The translations under genes and the position numbers were made by a program. A stretch of 64,000 nt of DNA from Caballeronia sp. TF1N1 (GTDB taxonomy: Bacteria; Pseudomonadota; Gammaproteobacteria; Burkholderiales; Burkholderiaceae): contig NZ_CP084626.1 of NCBI RefSeq assembly GCF_022878925.1, forward strand, positions 1,054,001 to 1,118,000, given 5' to 3'. The notes beneath the pieces were generated by a model. The model saw nothing but the letters and a program-made list of their open reading frames with translations, made no database searches and was not told the DNA's origin. Shown piece after piece: positions 26,836-36,404 of this stretch (position 1 is its first letter; each line of letters opens with the position of its first letter).

Positions 26836-29577
26836 ATGACCCGTCCCACTCCCGATGAACTCCTCGACAAACTGCAACGTGAGGAAGCGCAGCGTCAGCG
26901 CGGCCGGCTGAAGATTTTTTTCGGAGCATCAGCGGGTGTGGGCAAGACGTTCGCCATGTTGCAGGCCGCGCGGCGTTTGCGCGAAGAGGGTGTCGACGTG
27001 GTCGCGGGCGTCGTCGAAACGCATGGGCGGAAAGAGACGCTTGCGCTGCTCGAAGGAGTCGACGTTCTGCCGCCTGCGCGCATCGAGTATCGCGGGCGGC
27101 TTCTCGCCGAATTCGATCTCGACGCCGCGCTCGCCCGCAAGCCGCAACTGATCCTCGTCGACGAACTCGCGCACGCGAACGTGCAAGGTTCGCGGCATCT
27201 GAAGCGCTGGCAGGACGTGCAGGAACTGCTCGATGCGGGCATCGACGTATACACCACGGTCAATGTCCAGCACCTCGAAAGTCTCAACGATATCGTCGGG
27301 CGTATCACCGGCATTCGCGTATGGGAGACGGTGCCCGACCGCGTGTTCGATCGCGCCGACGAAGTCACGCTCGTCGACCTGCCGCCCGAAGAGTTGCTCG
27401 ACCGTCTGCGCGACGGCAAGGTCTATCTGCCGCAACAGGCCGAGCATGCGGTGCGCAACTTCTTTCGCAAGGGCAATCTCATCGCGCTGCGCGAACTGGC
27501 GTTGCGGCGCACCGCCGATCGCGTGGATGCGCAGATGCGCGAGTATCGTGCCGATCAGTCCATCGAGCGTATCTGGCGCGCGCGCGAACGGCTGATCGCG
27601 TGCATCGGTCCGGGCCCGGAAAGCGCGGCGCTGGTGCGTGCGGCGGCGCGGCTCGCGAGCGCGCTGAAGGCGGACTGGCTCGCGGTGTACGTGGAGACGC
27701 CGCGCCTGCAACGCCTTCCCGATGACAAGCGTCAACGCACCTTCGACGCCCTCAAGCTCGCCGCCGAACTCGGCGCGGAAACCGTCACGCTGGATGGCGC
27801 CGATGCGGCGGCCACGCTCATCGCTTATGCGCGCATGCGCAACGTGTCGAAGCTCGTGGCGGGTGCGTCCTTGCCCGGCGGATGGCGCCGCCTCTTCGAT
27901 ACGCCGATGACCGAGCGCATCGTGCGGCAGGCGGCGGATATCGACGTGACGCTCGTGTCCACCGGTCCACGCGACGAACCGCGCACGAACTACGCAATGT
28001 CGTTCACCGCGCATTCGCCGCCGCATGCGTACCTTCTTGCGCTCGTCATCGGTGCGGCCATTACGGTCGTCGCGAACTTCCTGGAAGCGCGCCATTTCGC
28101 GATCACCAATCTCGTGATGCTGTATCTGCTGGGCGTGATCTTCGCGGCGGTACGGCTCGGACGCGGGCCGGGCGTCATGCTCTCGTTTCTCTCCGTCGCC
28201 GCGTTCGATTACTTCTTCGTGCCGCCGACGCTGTCGTTCTCCGTAACGGACACGCAGTATTTGCTGACCTTCATCGTGATGCTGCTGACTTCGCTCACCA
28301 TCAGCCATCTCACGTCGAGTTTGCGGCGCGAGGCGCGCATTGCATCGCAACGGGAACGGCGCACGAGCGCCATGTACGCGATGACCAAGGAGCTTGCGGC
28401 CGCGTTGATGACCGAGCAGATCATCGAGATCGGCACGCGCCATGTCGCGGAGATTTTCCAGGCGAAGGTCGCGATTCTGCTGCCCGATGCCGCCGAACAA
28501 GTGCGCCAGAAAGTGGGCGAGCCGAATCCCGACACGGCGCTTGATGCCGCGCGTCTGGATATCGATATCGCGCAATGGGTCTACGATCAGCAAAAGCCGG
28601 CGGGACATGGCTCGGAAACGCTGCCAGCCGCTGCGGCGCTCTACTTGCCGCTCAAGGCGCCGATGCGCACGCGCGGCGTGCTGGCGCTCGTCACGGGACG
28701 CGAGGCCGAATTCGCCGTGCCGGAGCAGCGGCGCATGATCGAAACCTTCGCGGCGCAAATCGCGCTGGCGCTGGAGCGCGTGCATTACGTGGAGATCGCG
28801 CAGGACGCGCTCGTCAACATGGAATCGGAGCGCATGCGCAATGCCTTGCTGGCCGCGATATCGCACGATCTGCGCACGCCGCTGACATCGATCGTCGGCT
28901 TTGCGTCGTTGCTGGAGGGCGGGGCGTCGGAAGCGTCGTCGCGCGAACTGATCCATGCGATCCACGAGGAAGCGTTGCGCATGAGCGGGCTCGTGACGAA
29001 TCTGCTCGACATGGCGCGTTTGCAGGCGGGCGCGGTGCGGCTGAACCGTCAATGGTCGATGCTCGAGGAGACCGTCGGCGCGGCCCTCAACGTCATGCGC
29101 AGGACGCTCGCCGGCCGTCCGGTGCAGGTGCGCGTTCCCGCCGATCTGCCGCTTCTCATGCTCGATGCCGTGCTGATGGAGCGGCTCTTCGCGAACCTTC
29201 TGGAGAACGCGGCGAAGTACACGCCTGCGGGTTCCGCCATACGCATAAGCGCGGCGGCCGAGCAGGATGGCGATGGCCGCGTCGTGCGCGTGTGTATCGA
29301 CGACGACGGTCCGGGCGTGCCTGCCGGTAGCGAAGGGCGCTTGTTCGAGAAGTTCACGCGTGGGGAGAAGGAGTCGGCGAAACCGGGCATCGGGCTTGGG
29401 CTTGCGATCTGCCGGGCGATTGTCGAGGCGCATGGCGGGCGCATCGGCGCGGAGAATCGTGCCGATGGCGGCGCGCGGTTCTGGTTCACTTTGCCGGTGG
29501 AGGAGGCGATGCCTAGGGACATGCCGCAGGACGAGGAGGCTGAAGCGCCGCAACGGGATGGCGATATGGCGGGTTGA
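26836..29577 (+). CDS. kdpD: Sensor histidine kinase KdpD
   Basis: A 913-residue sensor. An N-terminal KdpD domain has Walker A GASAGVGKT at residues 30-38 and DELAHANVQGSRHLKRW. A universal-stress-like domain follows (about 250-370), then four close membrane segments (about 400-500), a GAF-like region (about 525-650), the H-box with His677 in LLAAISHDLRTPLTSIVG, and an ATPase domain with NLLENAAKYTPAGS, DDDGPGVP and GIGLGLAIC. It senses K+ limitation/turgor and controls KdpE phosphorylation. The last residues (after PVEEAMPRDM) are an acidic tail. kdpE does not follow; instead comes 282 bases without a gene and a GNAT gene. Confidence 0.97.
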   Translation: MTRPTPDELLDKLQREEAQRQRGRLKIFFGASAGVGKTFAMLQAARRLREEGVDVVAGVVETHGRKETLALLEGVDVLPPARIEYRGRLLAEFDLDAALARKPQLILVDELAHANVQGSRHLKRWQDVQELLDAGIDVYTTVNVQHLESLNDIVGRITGIRVWETVPDRVFDRADEVTLVDLPPEELLDRLRDGKVYLPQQAEHAVRNFFRKGNLIALRELALRRTADRVDAQMREYRADQSIERIWRARERLIACIGPGPESAALVRAAARLASALKADWLAVYVETPRLQRLPDDKRQRTFDALKLAAELGAETVTLDGADAAATLIAYARMRNVSKLVAGASLPGGWRRLFDTPMTERIVRQAADIDVTLVSTGPRDEPRTNYAMSFTAHSPPHAYLLALVIGAAITVVANFLEARHFAITNLVMLYLLGVIFAAVRLGRGPGVMLSFLSVAAFDYFFVPPTLSFSVTDTQYLLTFIVMLLTSLTISHLTSSLRREARIASQRERRTSAMYAMTKELAAALMTEQIIEIGTRHVAEIFQAKVAILLPDAAEQVRQKVGEPNPDTALDAARLDIDIAQWVYDQQKPAGHGSETLPAAAALYLPLKAPMRTRGVLALVTGREAEFAVPEQRRMIETFAAQIALALERVHYVEIAQDALVNMESERMRNALLAAISHDLRTPLTSIVGFASLLEGGASEASSRELIHAIHEEALRMSGLVTNLLDMARLQAGAVRLNRQWSMLEETVGAALNVMRRTLAGRPVQVRVPADLPLLMLDAVLMERLFANLLENAAKYTPAGSAIRISAAAEQDGDGRVVRVCIDDDGPGVPAGSEGRLFEKFTRGEKESAKPGIGLGLAICRAIVEAHGGRIGAENRADGGARFWFTLPVEEAMPRDMPQDEEAEAPQRDGDMAG

Positions 29578-29859
29578 GCGGTGGGATGGCTCGAGCCGGA
29601 AATCTCGCGAGTCGGGCGCGCGGTCTTTTCGATTAACGATTACCTTGCGGCTCCGTAGACGAACCGGACGCGTTCTCACGATATCGGACGCGCAGACGAC
29701 GAGCGGTGCTGCCCGGCTCAATAGGGTCGTCGCCATTCACGAATGCCACGAATCAGCGGGCACATTCGGCTTTCTGTAGGCCTCGGCGCGTCTGGCGGCG
29801 TGCCGAAGCCCGCGCCTCCATGCGATCATGCCATTTCGCCGCCACGCTCACAAAACGCC

Positions 29860-30450
29860 ATGACCGATCCTCAACCGACGCTCGAAGGACCGCGCGTCCA
29901 GCTTCGCCCGCTGCAACGCGATGACGCCCAAGCCTTGCTCGATGCCGCCGCCGACGGCGAGCTCTGGAATCTCGCGGTCACCGTCGTGCCGAACGCCGAC
30001 ACCATCGCCCGTTATATCGATGCCGCGCTCGCCGGTCGCGATGCCGGCACCGTCATGCCATTCGTGATCGTGCGCCGCGATACGGGCAAGGTTGCCGGCA
30101 GCACGCGCTTCTGGAAAGTCGATCGCGCGAACCGCAAGCAGGAGATCGGTCATACGTGGCTCGCGGCATCGGCGCAACGCACGGGCATCAACACCGAAGC
30201 CAAGCTGCTCCTGCTCACGCACGCGTTTGAAACCATGCAGTGCGTGCGCGTGCAGTTCACCACCGACGAACTCAATGCGAAGTCGCGCGCGGCGATACTC
30301 GGCATCGGCGCGAAACAGGAAGGAATCGTGCGGCACGAGCGCATCATGCCCGATGGCCGCAAGCGCAACTCGGTGCGCTTTTCGATCATCGACGACGAAT
30401 GGCCCGGCGTCAAAGCGACGCTGCTTGCCAAGCTCGAACGTCAGGCGTAG
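29860..30450 (+). CDS. GNAT N-acetyltransferase, RimJ/RimL type
   Basis: A 196-residue cytosolic acetyltransferase. It opens TLEGPRVQLRPLQRDDAQAL, the classic RimJ/RimL beginning, then VAGSTRFWKVDRANRKQEIG (strand 4 region), WLAASAQRTGINTEAKLLLL for acetyl-CoA binding, and VRVQFTTDELNAKSRAAILG with the family Asn. Such enzymes acetylate protein N-termini or small amines; the substrate is not evident. The ATG at 29860 begins the conserved region; upstream codons in frame look non-coding. It occupies the place where kdpE usually follows kdpD, but shares nothing with a response regulator. Confidence 0.9.
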   Translation: MTDPQPTLEGPRVQLRPLQRDDAQALLDAAADGELWNLAVTVVPNADTIARYIDAALAGRDAGTVMPFVIVRRDTGKVAGSTRFWKVDRANRKQEIGHTWLAASAQRTGINTEAKLLLLTHAFETMQCVRVQFTTDELNAKSRAAILGIGAKQEGIVRHERIMPDGRKRNSVRFSIIDDEWPGVKATLLAKLERQA

Positions 30451-30761
30451 CGGGTCTTCCTCCGCGTGCGCATGAAGGCGACGAAGCGGCGCGTGAGCGG
30501 GTCGTCGCATGCGCTTTGCCATGCGAGGCGATGCGCCTTTTCGCTAGTACGCCGCTCTGCCGCGTGAGACGAGCACGCGCTTGTAACGCGCGTCATCCGG
30601 CAAGGTCGGCACGTTGACTTAACGTGGCATCTGTTCTCCAAACGCCGCAACGTCGCAACGCACAGCCCACTAGCGCGCTTTGCGCGTCATCCAAACAAGC
30701 CCGCACGGCTTTTCTGTCCCGCTACAATCGGACGAACAGCCTTACAGCGGAGGGTTCTTAC
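30451..30761. other. 311-base gap between the GNAT gene and codA
   Basis: It holds a short AGGCG-ATG-CGCCT-TTTC hairpin at 30526-30541 that could weakly terminate the GNAT transcript, and a TACAAT -10-like box at 30723-30728 before codA. A small leftward open frame here (30441-30650) has no start context. Nothing else is visible. Confidence 0.45.
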
Positions 30762-32036
30762 ATGGATCTCATCATTCGCCGCGCGGCGCTCGTGCGCGGT
30801 CGCGAATTGGTCGACATCGGCATGGAAGCGGGACGCATCGTCGCCATCGAGCCGCATTTGAGCGCCACCGCGCGCGAGGAAATCGACGCCGACGGTTCGC
30901 TCGTCACCGCGCCTTTCGTCGATGCCCACTTCCACATGGACGCGACGCTCTCTTACGGCTTGCCGCGCGTGAACGCGTCCGGCACCCTGCTGGAAGGCAT
31001 CGCGCTGTGGGGCGAACTCAAGCCCGAACTCACGCAGGAAGCGCTCGTCGAACGCGCGATGCAATATTGCGACTGGGCGGTCGGGCGCGGCTTGCTCGCC
31101 ATTCGCACGCACGTCGATGTCTGCGATCCGCGTCTGCTCGCGGTCGAAGCCTTGCTCGAAGTCAAGCGGCGCGTGAAGCCGTATCTCGATTTGCAACTCG
31201 TCGCGTTTCCGCAAGACGGCGTGCTGCGCAGCGCCGGCGCGTTCGAAAATCTCAAGCGCTCGATTGCGCTCGGCGTCGATGTGGTCGGCGGCATTCCGCA
31301 CTTCGAACGCACCATGGCCGACGGTGCGGCGTCCGTGAAACTGCTGTGCGAATACGCGGCGGAGCAGGGTTTGCGTGTCGACATGCACTGCGACGAATCG
31401 GACGATCCCATGTCGCGTCACATCGAAACGCTCGCCGCCGAAACGCACCGGCTCGGTCTGCAAGGCCGCGTGACCGGCTCGCATCTTACGTCCATGCATT
31501 CGATGGACAACTACTACGTGAGCAAGCTCATCCCGCTGATTCGCGAATCGGGCGTCGCGGCGATCGCCAATCCGCTCATCAACATCACGTTGCAAGGCAG
31601 ATCGGATACGTATCCGAAGCGGCGCGGCATGACGCGCGTGCCCGAGCTGATGGCGGCAGGCGTCGATGTTGCCTTCGGACACGACTGCGTGATGGACCCG
31701 TGGTACAGCCTGGGCTCCGGTGACATGCTTGAAGTGGCGCACATGGGATTGCACGTCGCGCAGATGACGAGCCAGGATGGCATGCGCGCCGCGTTCGATG
31801 CGGTGACGACGACGCCTGCGCGCATTCTGGGCATCGAAGGTTACGGGCTGGAAGTGGGATGCAACGCGGATTGCGTCGTGCTCGACGCACGCGATCCGAT
31901 CGAAGCCATTCGCCTGCGCGCGGCGCGCGTGGCCGTGGTGAGACGAGGAAAGGTCGTGAGCCGAAGTCCTGCCGTGCGCGCAACGCTTGCGCTGGAGGGA
32001 CGGCCGCCAAGCGTCGACTTCAAACTCTGGCGCTAG
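30762..32036 (+). CDS. codA: Cytosine deaminase-type amidohydrolase
   Basis: A 424-residue TIM-barrel metal hydrolase of the CodA type. Metal ligands are visible as His56/His58 in FVDAHFHMD, His209 in DMHCDESDDP, and the catalytic Asp308 in FGHDCVMDPWYSLG. FVDAHFHMDATLSYG and the HCDE motif are characteristic of cytosine/isoguanine deaminases. It would convert cytosine to uracil for pyrimidine salvage, although substrate range in this subfamily is wide. The start has GGAGGG at 30749-30754. No codB permease lies beside it. A strong terminator follows. Confidence 0.9.
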   Translation: MDLIIRRAALVRGRELVDIGMEAGRIVAIEPHLSATAREEIDADGSLVTAPFVDAHFHMDATLSYGLPRVNASGTLLEGIALWGELKPELTQEALVERAMQYCDWAVGRGLLAIRTHVDVCDPRLLAVEALLEVKRRVKPYLDLQLVAFPQDGVLRSAGAFENLKRSIALGVDVVGGIPHFERTMADGAASVKLLCEYAAEQGLRVDMHCDESDDPMSRHIETLAAETHRLGLQGRVTGSHLTSMHSMDNYYVSKLIPLIRESGVAAIANPLINITLQGRSDTYPKRRGMTRVPELMAAGVDVAFGHDCVMDPWYSLGSGDMLEVAHMGLHVAQMTSQDGMRAAFDAVTTTPARILGIEGYGLEVGCNADCVVLDARDPIEAIRLRAARVAVVRRGKVVSRSPAVRATLALEGRPPSVDFKLWR

Positions 32037-32061
32037 GCGGACAATAACGCGGATAAAAAAG

Positions 32062-32084
32062 AAGGGGGCCGAAGCCCCCTTTTC
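32062..32084. terminator. Bidirectional terminator between codA and prlC
   Basis: AAGGGGGC / GCCCCCTT 8-bp stem with a CGAA tetraloop, flanked by AAAAAAG on the left and TTTTCG on the right, so it works in both directions for the convergent genes. Confidence 0.9.
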
Positions 32085-32087
32085 GAT

Positions 32088-34193
32088 TTATCCCGCCATG
32101 CCGTTATGCCTCAACAGCGCGTCGATGTTTGGCTCGCGTCCGCGAAAGGCCTTGAACGAATCCATCGCGGGACGGCTGCCGCCGACTTCGAGAATCTCCC
32201 GGCGATACCGCGTTCCCGTCTGCGCGTCCAGCACCGAACCGTTCGCGAGCTTCGCGGCTTCCTCGAACGCGGCGTAGGCATCGGCGGAAAGCACTTCGGC
32301 CCACTTGTAGCTGTAGTAGCCGGCCGCATAACCGCCCGCGAAGATATGGCTGAACGTGTTCGGCCAGCGCGAAAACGAGGTTTGCGGAATCACGTGGAAC
32401 TTCTCGTTGATCTCGCGCGCCAGGTCGTTGACGTTCTGCGTGCTGTCCGCCGGATCGTAAGACGTGTGCAGGACGAGATCGAACATGGAGAACACGATCT
32501 GCCGCAAGGTGCCGAGACCGCTCTGGAAATTCTTGGCCGCGAGCATCTTGTCGAAGAGTTCGCGCGGCAGCGGTGCGCCCGTTTCGACGTGCGACGACAT
32601 GTCGGTCAGCACGTCCCACTCCCAACAAAAGTTCTCCATGAACTGCGACGGCAACTCGACCGCATCCCACTCGACGCCGTTAATTCCCGACACGCCCATT
32701 TCCTCGATACGCGTCAGCATGTGATGCAGACCGTGGCCGAATTCATGGAACAGCGTGATGACTTCGTCGTGGGTGAAGCACGCAGGCTTGTTGCCGACGG
32801 GCGCCGAGAAGTTGCAGGTGAGATAGGCGACCGGCGTCTGCACGCCGCCTTGCGCGCGCTTGTGGCGTGAGCGGGCGTCGTCCATCCATGCGCCGCCGCG
32901 CTTGCCTTCGCGCGCGTACAGGTCGAGGTAGAACTGCGCGACGAGCGTGCCGTCCTGGTTTTCCACACGGAAGAAGCGCACGTCCTTGTTCCAGACGGCG
33001 GCTTCGTCACGGCGAATCGAGACGTTGAAGAGCGTTTCGGTGACCTTGAACAACCCCTTGAGCACGGCTTCCTGCGGGAAGTACTGCTTCACTTCGTTCT
33101 CGGAGAACGAATAGCGCTTCTGACGCAGACGCTCCGCCGCGAACGCGATGTCCCACGGTTGCAGTTCGGGCATGCCGAGTTCGGTGGCGGCGAACGCGCG
33201 CAGTTCCATCCAGTCGTTTTCGGCATAGGGACGCGCGCGCTTTGCGAGGTCTTCCAGGAACGCGATTACTTGCGCGGGCGACTCGGCCATCTTCGGTGCA
33301 AGCGACACTTCCGCGAAGTTCTGATAGCCGAGCGTGCGCGCTTCTTCGAGACGCAGCGCCAGGTTCTCCACGATGTTCTGCGTGTTATCCCACTCGGCCC
33401 GGCCCTTTCCGTAGGTCTCGCCGAGTTCCGACGCACGCGTGACATACGCGCGATACATCGCCTCACGCATCGGCCGATGCTCCGAATACTGCAGCACCGG
33501 GAAATACGACGGGAAGTGCAGCGTGAACTTCCAGCCTTCCTTGCCTTCGCGCTGGGCGGCTTCGTGTGCCGCTTCGATCACGTCGTCGGGCAGGCCTGCA
33601 AGTTCGCTTTGCTGCGTGACGTAATAGGCATATGCGTTGGTCGAATCGAGCACGTGATCCGAAAACGCCTTCGAGAGCGCGGCCTGTTCTTCCTGCAACT
33701 GGGCGAAGCGCGGCTTGCGGTCCTCGGAAAGCTCCGCGCCGGACAGACGGAAGTCGCGCAGCGAGTTCTCGAGAATCTTCTTGCGTTCGGGGGAAAGGCT
33801 CTCGAAGTCGGGGCCGGCCGCAATCGCCTTGTACTTTTCGTAGAGGGCGAGATTCTGACCGACGCTCGCCGAGAACTCGGTCACGCGCGGCAGATTCGCG
33901 GCGTGAGCGGCACGCAGTTCGGGCGTGTCCGCCACCGCGTTCAGATGGCCGACGACACCCCACGCGCGCGACAGCTTTTCCGATTCGAGTTCGACTGCCT
34001 CCACGATATCCGTCCAGGTGGCGGGCGTCTCGGGCGCGCTCGCGCGATCGACGGCGGCTTTCGCGGCGGCGAGCAGCACGTCGAGCGCGGGCGTCACATG
34101 TTCGGGCTTGATGTCCCCAAAACGCGGCAGGTCGGAAAAATCGAGCAGCGGATTGGCTGCGGCGTTCGTGGTGGCTTGGATGGTATCGCTCAT
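32088..34193 (-). CDS. prlC: Oligopeptidase A (M3 metallopeptidase)
   Basis: A 701-residue cytosolic zinc peptidase of the thimet oligopeptidase family. The zinc motif HEFGH is at 483-487 within TLFHEFGHGLHHML, with the downstream Glu in GVEWDAVELPSQFMENF. NPLLDFSDLPRFGDIKPEHV at the start is typical of OpdA/PrlC. It degrades short peptides, including cleaved signal peptides. Length is a little above E. coli (680). A perfect GGGCGC-GAA-GCGCCC hairpin lies in its leader at 34233-34247, in the 190-base gap behind folD. Confidence 0.96.
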   Translation of the reverse strand: MSDTIQATTNAAANPLLDFSDLPRFGDIKPEHVTPALDVLLAAAKAAVDRASAPETPATWTDIVEAVELESEKLSRAWGVVGHLNAVADTPELRAAHAANLPRVTEFSASVGQNLALYEKYKAIAAGPDFESLSPERKKILENSLRDFRLSGAELSEDRKPRFAQLQEEQAALSKAFSDHVLDSTNAYAYYVTQQSELAGLPDDVIEAAHEAAQREGKEGWKFTLHFPSYFPVLQYSEHRPMREAMYRAYVTRASELGETYGKGRAEWDNTQNIVENLALRLEEARTLGYQNFAEVSLAPKMAESPAQVIAFLEDLAKRARPYAENDWMELRAFAATELGMPELQPWDIAFAAERLRQKRYSFSENEVKQYFPQEAVLKGLFKVTETLFNVSIRRDEAAVWNKDVRFFRVENQDGTLVAQFYLDLYAREGKRGGAWMDDARSRHKRAQGGVQTPVAYLTCNFSAPVGNKPACFTHDEVITLFHEFGHGLHHMLTRIEEMGVSGINGVEWDAVELPSQFMENFCWEWDVLTDMSSHVETGAPLPRELFDKMLAAKNFQSGLGTLRQIVFSMFDLVLHTSYDPADSTQNVNDLAREINEKFHVIPQTSFSRWPNTFSHIFAGGYAAGYYSYKWAEVLSADAYAAFEEAAKLANGSVLDAQTGTRYRREILEVGGSRPAMDSFKAFRGREPNIDALLRHNGMAG

Positions 34194-34383
34194 GACTCTC
34201 CCTTACTTGCTAATACATGCTGATTCGGGTGCGGGCGCGAAGCGCCCAAACCTTCGTTCGTTTGCTCTATTCGAGCATTATTTAAGGGCGGTGTGGGCAA
34301 AATCCAATGGTTTGTTTTTAACGGGCCGATTAATGGATGAAATTCTTTTCGTGCCAGCTCCGGCCGCTTGGTCGCTTGACCGC

Positions 34384-35238
34384 TCAGTCGAGCGCCGCGC
34401 GTTCGGCCGCTTCGACGGTGTTGACGAGCAACATGGTGATGGTCATCGGTCCGACGCCGCCCGGCACCGGCGTGATGAAGCCGGCCACTTCCTTCACGTT
34501 CGCAAAATCCACGTCGCCGCAGAGCTTGCCGGCATCGTCGCGATTCATGCCGACGTCGATCACCGTCGCGCCCGGCTTCACCATGTCGGCGGTCAGGATA
34601 TTGCGGCGGCCCGTGGCGGCCACGACGACATCGGCGTTGCGCGTGAAGCTGGCGATATCGCGCGTCTTGCTGTGGCAGATGGTGACGGTCGCGCCCGCTT
34701 CGAGGAGCAGGAGCGCCATGGGCTTGCCGACGATATTCGAGCGGCCGATCACCACCGCGTTCGCGCCCTTCAGGTCGATGCCGTGCGCCTCGAACATCTT
34801 CATCACGCCATAGGGCGTGCACGGGCGAAAGAGCGGCTTGCCCGTCAGGAGCGCGCCCGCGTTGGCGACGTGGAAGCCGTCGACGTCCTTTTGCGGCGCG
34901 ATCGCTTCGATCACCTTATGGCTGTCGATATGCGCGGGCAGCGGCAATTGCACGAGAATGCCGTGGATCGCGGGATCGGCGTTCAGCTTGTCGATGTGCG
35001 CGAGCAATTCGTTCTCGGCGAGCGTCGCGGGAAAGCGGTCGAACACCGAATGCAGGCCGTTGTCGTGGCACGCCTTGACCTTGTTGCGCACGTAGACCTC
35101 GCTTGCCGGATTGTCGCCCACCAGCACGACCGCGAGGCCAGGCTTGTGGCCGCGAGCGGTGAGGGCGGCGGCGCGCCGGGCGACATCGGCGCGAAGAGTC
35201 TTGGAGAGGGCGTTGCCGTCGATGAGTTGGGCAGTCAT
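34384..35238 (-). CDS. folD: Methylenetetrahydrofolate dehydrogenase/cyclohydrolase
   Basis: A 284-residue bifunctional one-carbon enzyme. It has the catalytic Lys in [15 protein letters not shown], the [14 protein letters not shown] signature, QKDVDGFH, the NADP-binding loop [18 protein letters not shown], and ends with [18 protein letters not shown]. The ATG at 35238 begins the family sequence. On this strand a TATAAT hexamer occurs at 35369-35374, about 130 bases upstream, a likely -10 with no clear -35. It shares its strand with the DUF2950 gene upstream but a strong hairpin separates them. Confidence 0.97.
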   Translation of the reverse strand: MTAQLIDGNALSKTLRADVARRAAALTARGHKPGLAVVLVGDNPASEVYVRNKVKACHDNGLHSVFDRFPATLAENELLAHIDKLNADPAIHGILVQLPLPAHIDSHKVIEAIAPQKDVDGFHVANAGALLTGKPLFRPCTPYGVMKMFEAHGIDLKGANAVVIGRSNIVGKPMALLLLEAGATVTICHSKTRDIASFTRNADVVVAATGRRNILTADMVKPGATVIDVGMNRDDAGKLCGDVDFANVKEVAGFITPVPGGVGPMTITMLLVNTVEAAERAALD

Positions 35239-35404
35239 GGCGAATCGGATTCGGATCGAGGATGGGCGAGAGAGATGTCCGGGCGTCGGACTCGCAGCGC
35301 CCGGCGCGATGATGCCGCGTTTGTTCGCGGGCATCGCCGGGTGTCTTCGCACCCTGGGGAAGGGCGAAATTATACCGCCGAGGGCTTCGTGGCGTTCTGG
35401 GCGG

Positions 35405-35436
35405 TGCGCGTCGCCGCTTTGATTCGGCGACGCGCG
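35405..35436 (-). terminator. Strong hairpin behind the DUF2950 gene
   Basis: TGCGCGTCGCCG pairs perfectly with CGGCGACGCGCA (12 bp) across an 8-base loop, 20 bases beyond the DUF2950 stop. No U-tract follows in that direction, so it may protect the 3' end rather than terminate cleanly. Confidence 0.55.
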
Positions 35437-35456
35437 CATCGTTCAGGCCGGCCTTC

Positions 35457-36362
35457 TCACTGGGCGACCGGCTGCCACGACGAATCCGGATCGAACGACT
35501 TGATCGCCGCCGCCGTGCGCGGCGTCGCTGCGCCCAGATTCTTCTCGTACACCTGCCCGTCCTGATTGACGATGAACGACATCACGCCCGTCTGCCCATA
35601 CTTTGCCGGCCACGCGATCATGGCGAAACCCCGGCTCAGGTTTCCGTCCTGCAGGTAGTTCATCGCGTCGCCTTTCGCATGCGGCCCCTGCGCCGTGAGA
35701 ATGCGGTAGTGGTAACCGTAGTAGGCATCGGCCGTGTCGGTCTTGTCGGGCATGGTGGCGGCGAGCGGGCCGAGCGGGCTTTCGGGTTCACCGGGCGCGG
35801 CGTCCCAGTAAAGGCCGTCGTGCGTGCCGTGCGTGCTCAGAAAGCGCAGCGCGTAGTGGTTCGTGAGCTTCCGAAAGTCGTTTTGAGCATCGACGAAAGC
35901 GAGCGCGACCTGGATCACCGAACGCTCGTTGCGGCCAATGCGCCGCGTCAGCACTTCATCGCGCGCGGCGGGCATGTCGAAGCGCCAGCCCTGGGCCGCC
36001 TTCACGAGCGGGATCGGCAGCGTCCAGCCGCTGTCGCCCACTTCCACGTGCGCGCTGCGACGGCCGCCGAGCGGCTTGGCGTCTTCGACGATGCGATGCC
36101 CCTTGGCCCACGAGCCAAGGTACTGATAGATATCCTGCTCGCCGATGCTGTCGGTCGGCACATACTGCGCGTGGTCCTTGCCGAGCACCTTGGAAAGCGC
36201 GGTTTCGTCGTTGGAGGCGATGGCATCGGTGAGCGCCTCCGCGGCGGCTTCTGGCGACGGGTAAATTGCCTGCGCGTGCGCGAGCATGGGCATCGACAAC
36301 GACATGAAAGCGAGTGCGGCGCAGAAGGCGCGTGAAAGTGCGTGTGCTTGGTTAAACGTCAT
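35457..36362 (-). CDS. Exported DUF2950 protein
   Basis: A 301-residue protein with a cleavable signal peptide (hydrophobic core at about residues 12-28, cleavage after AHA at about 30). The mature part matches what I know of DUF2950: YPSPEAAAEALTDAIASND, GWRFDMPAARDEVLTRRIGR, ALAFVDAQNDFRKL, DGLYWD, YGYHYRILTAQGPHA and GFAMIAWPAKYGQTGVMSFI. Function is unknown; location is expected to be periplasmic. It lies 42 bases downstream of the DUF3300 gene on the same strand, and this pairing is a recurring arrangement in Proteobacteria, so they likely act together. Start choice is supported by the signal peptide and GGAG about ten bases upstream. Confidence 0.88.
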   Translation of the reverse strand: MTFNQAHALSRAFCAALAFMSLSMPMLAHAQAIYPSPEAAAEALTDAIASNDETALSKVLGKDHAQYVPTDSIGEQDIYQYLGSWAKGHRIVEDAKPLGGRRSAHVEVGDSGWTLPIPLVKAAQGWRFDMPAARDEVLTRRIGRNERSVIQVALAFVDAQNDFRKLTNHYALRFLSTHGTHDGLYWDAAPGEPESPLGPLAATMPDKTDTADAYYGYHYRILTAQGPHAKGDAMNYLQDGNLSRGFAMIAWPAKYGQTGVMSFIVNQDGQVYEKNLGAATPRTAAAIKSFDPDSSWQPVAQ

Positions 36363-36404
36363 CTCAGGCTCCTGTAGCGGATGGGGACATGGGGCGCGAC
36401 ACGA

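Noticed and set aside
26929..29736. A 935-codon open frame antisense to kdpD
   Set aside because: Same reasoning: Arg/His-rich shadow of a GC-rich gene, without ribosome site or family motif.
30441..30650. A 69-codon leftward frame between the GNAT gene and codA
   Set aside because: Ends inside the GNAT gene, lacks a start signal and has Arg/Cys-rich random-looking composition.
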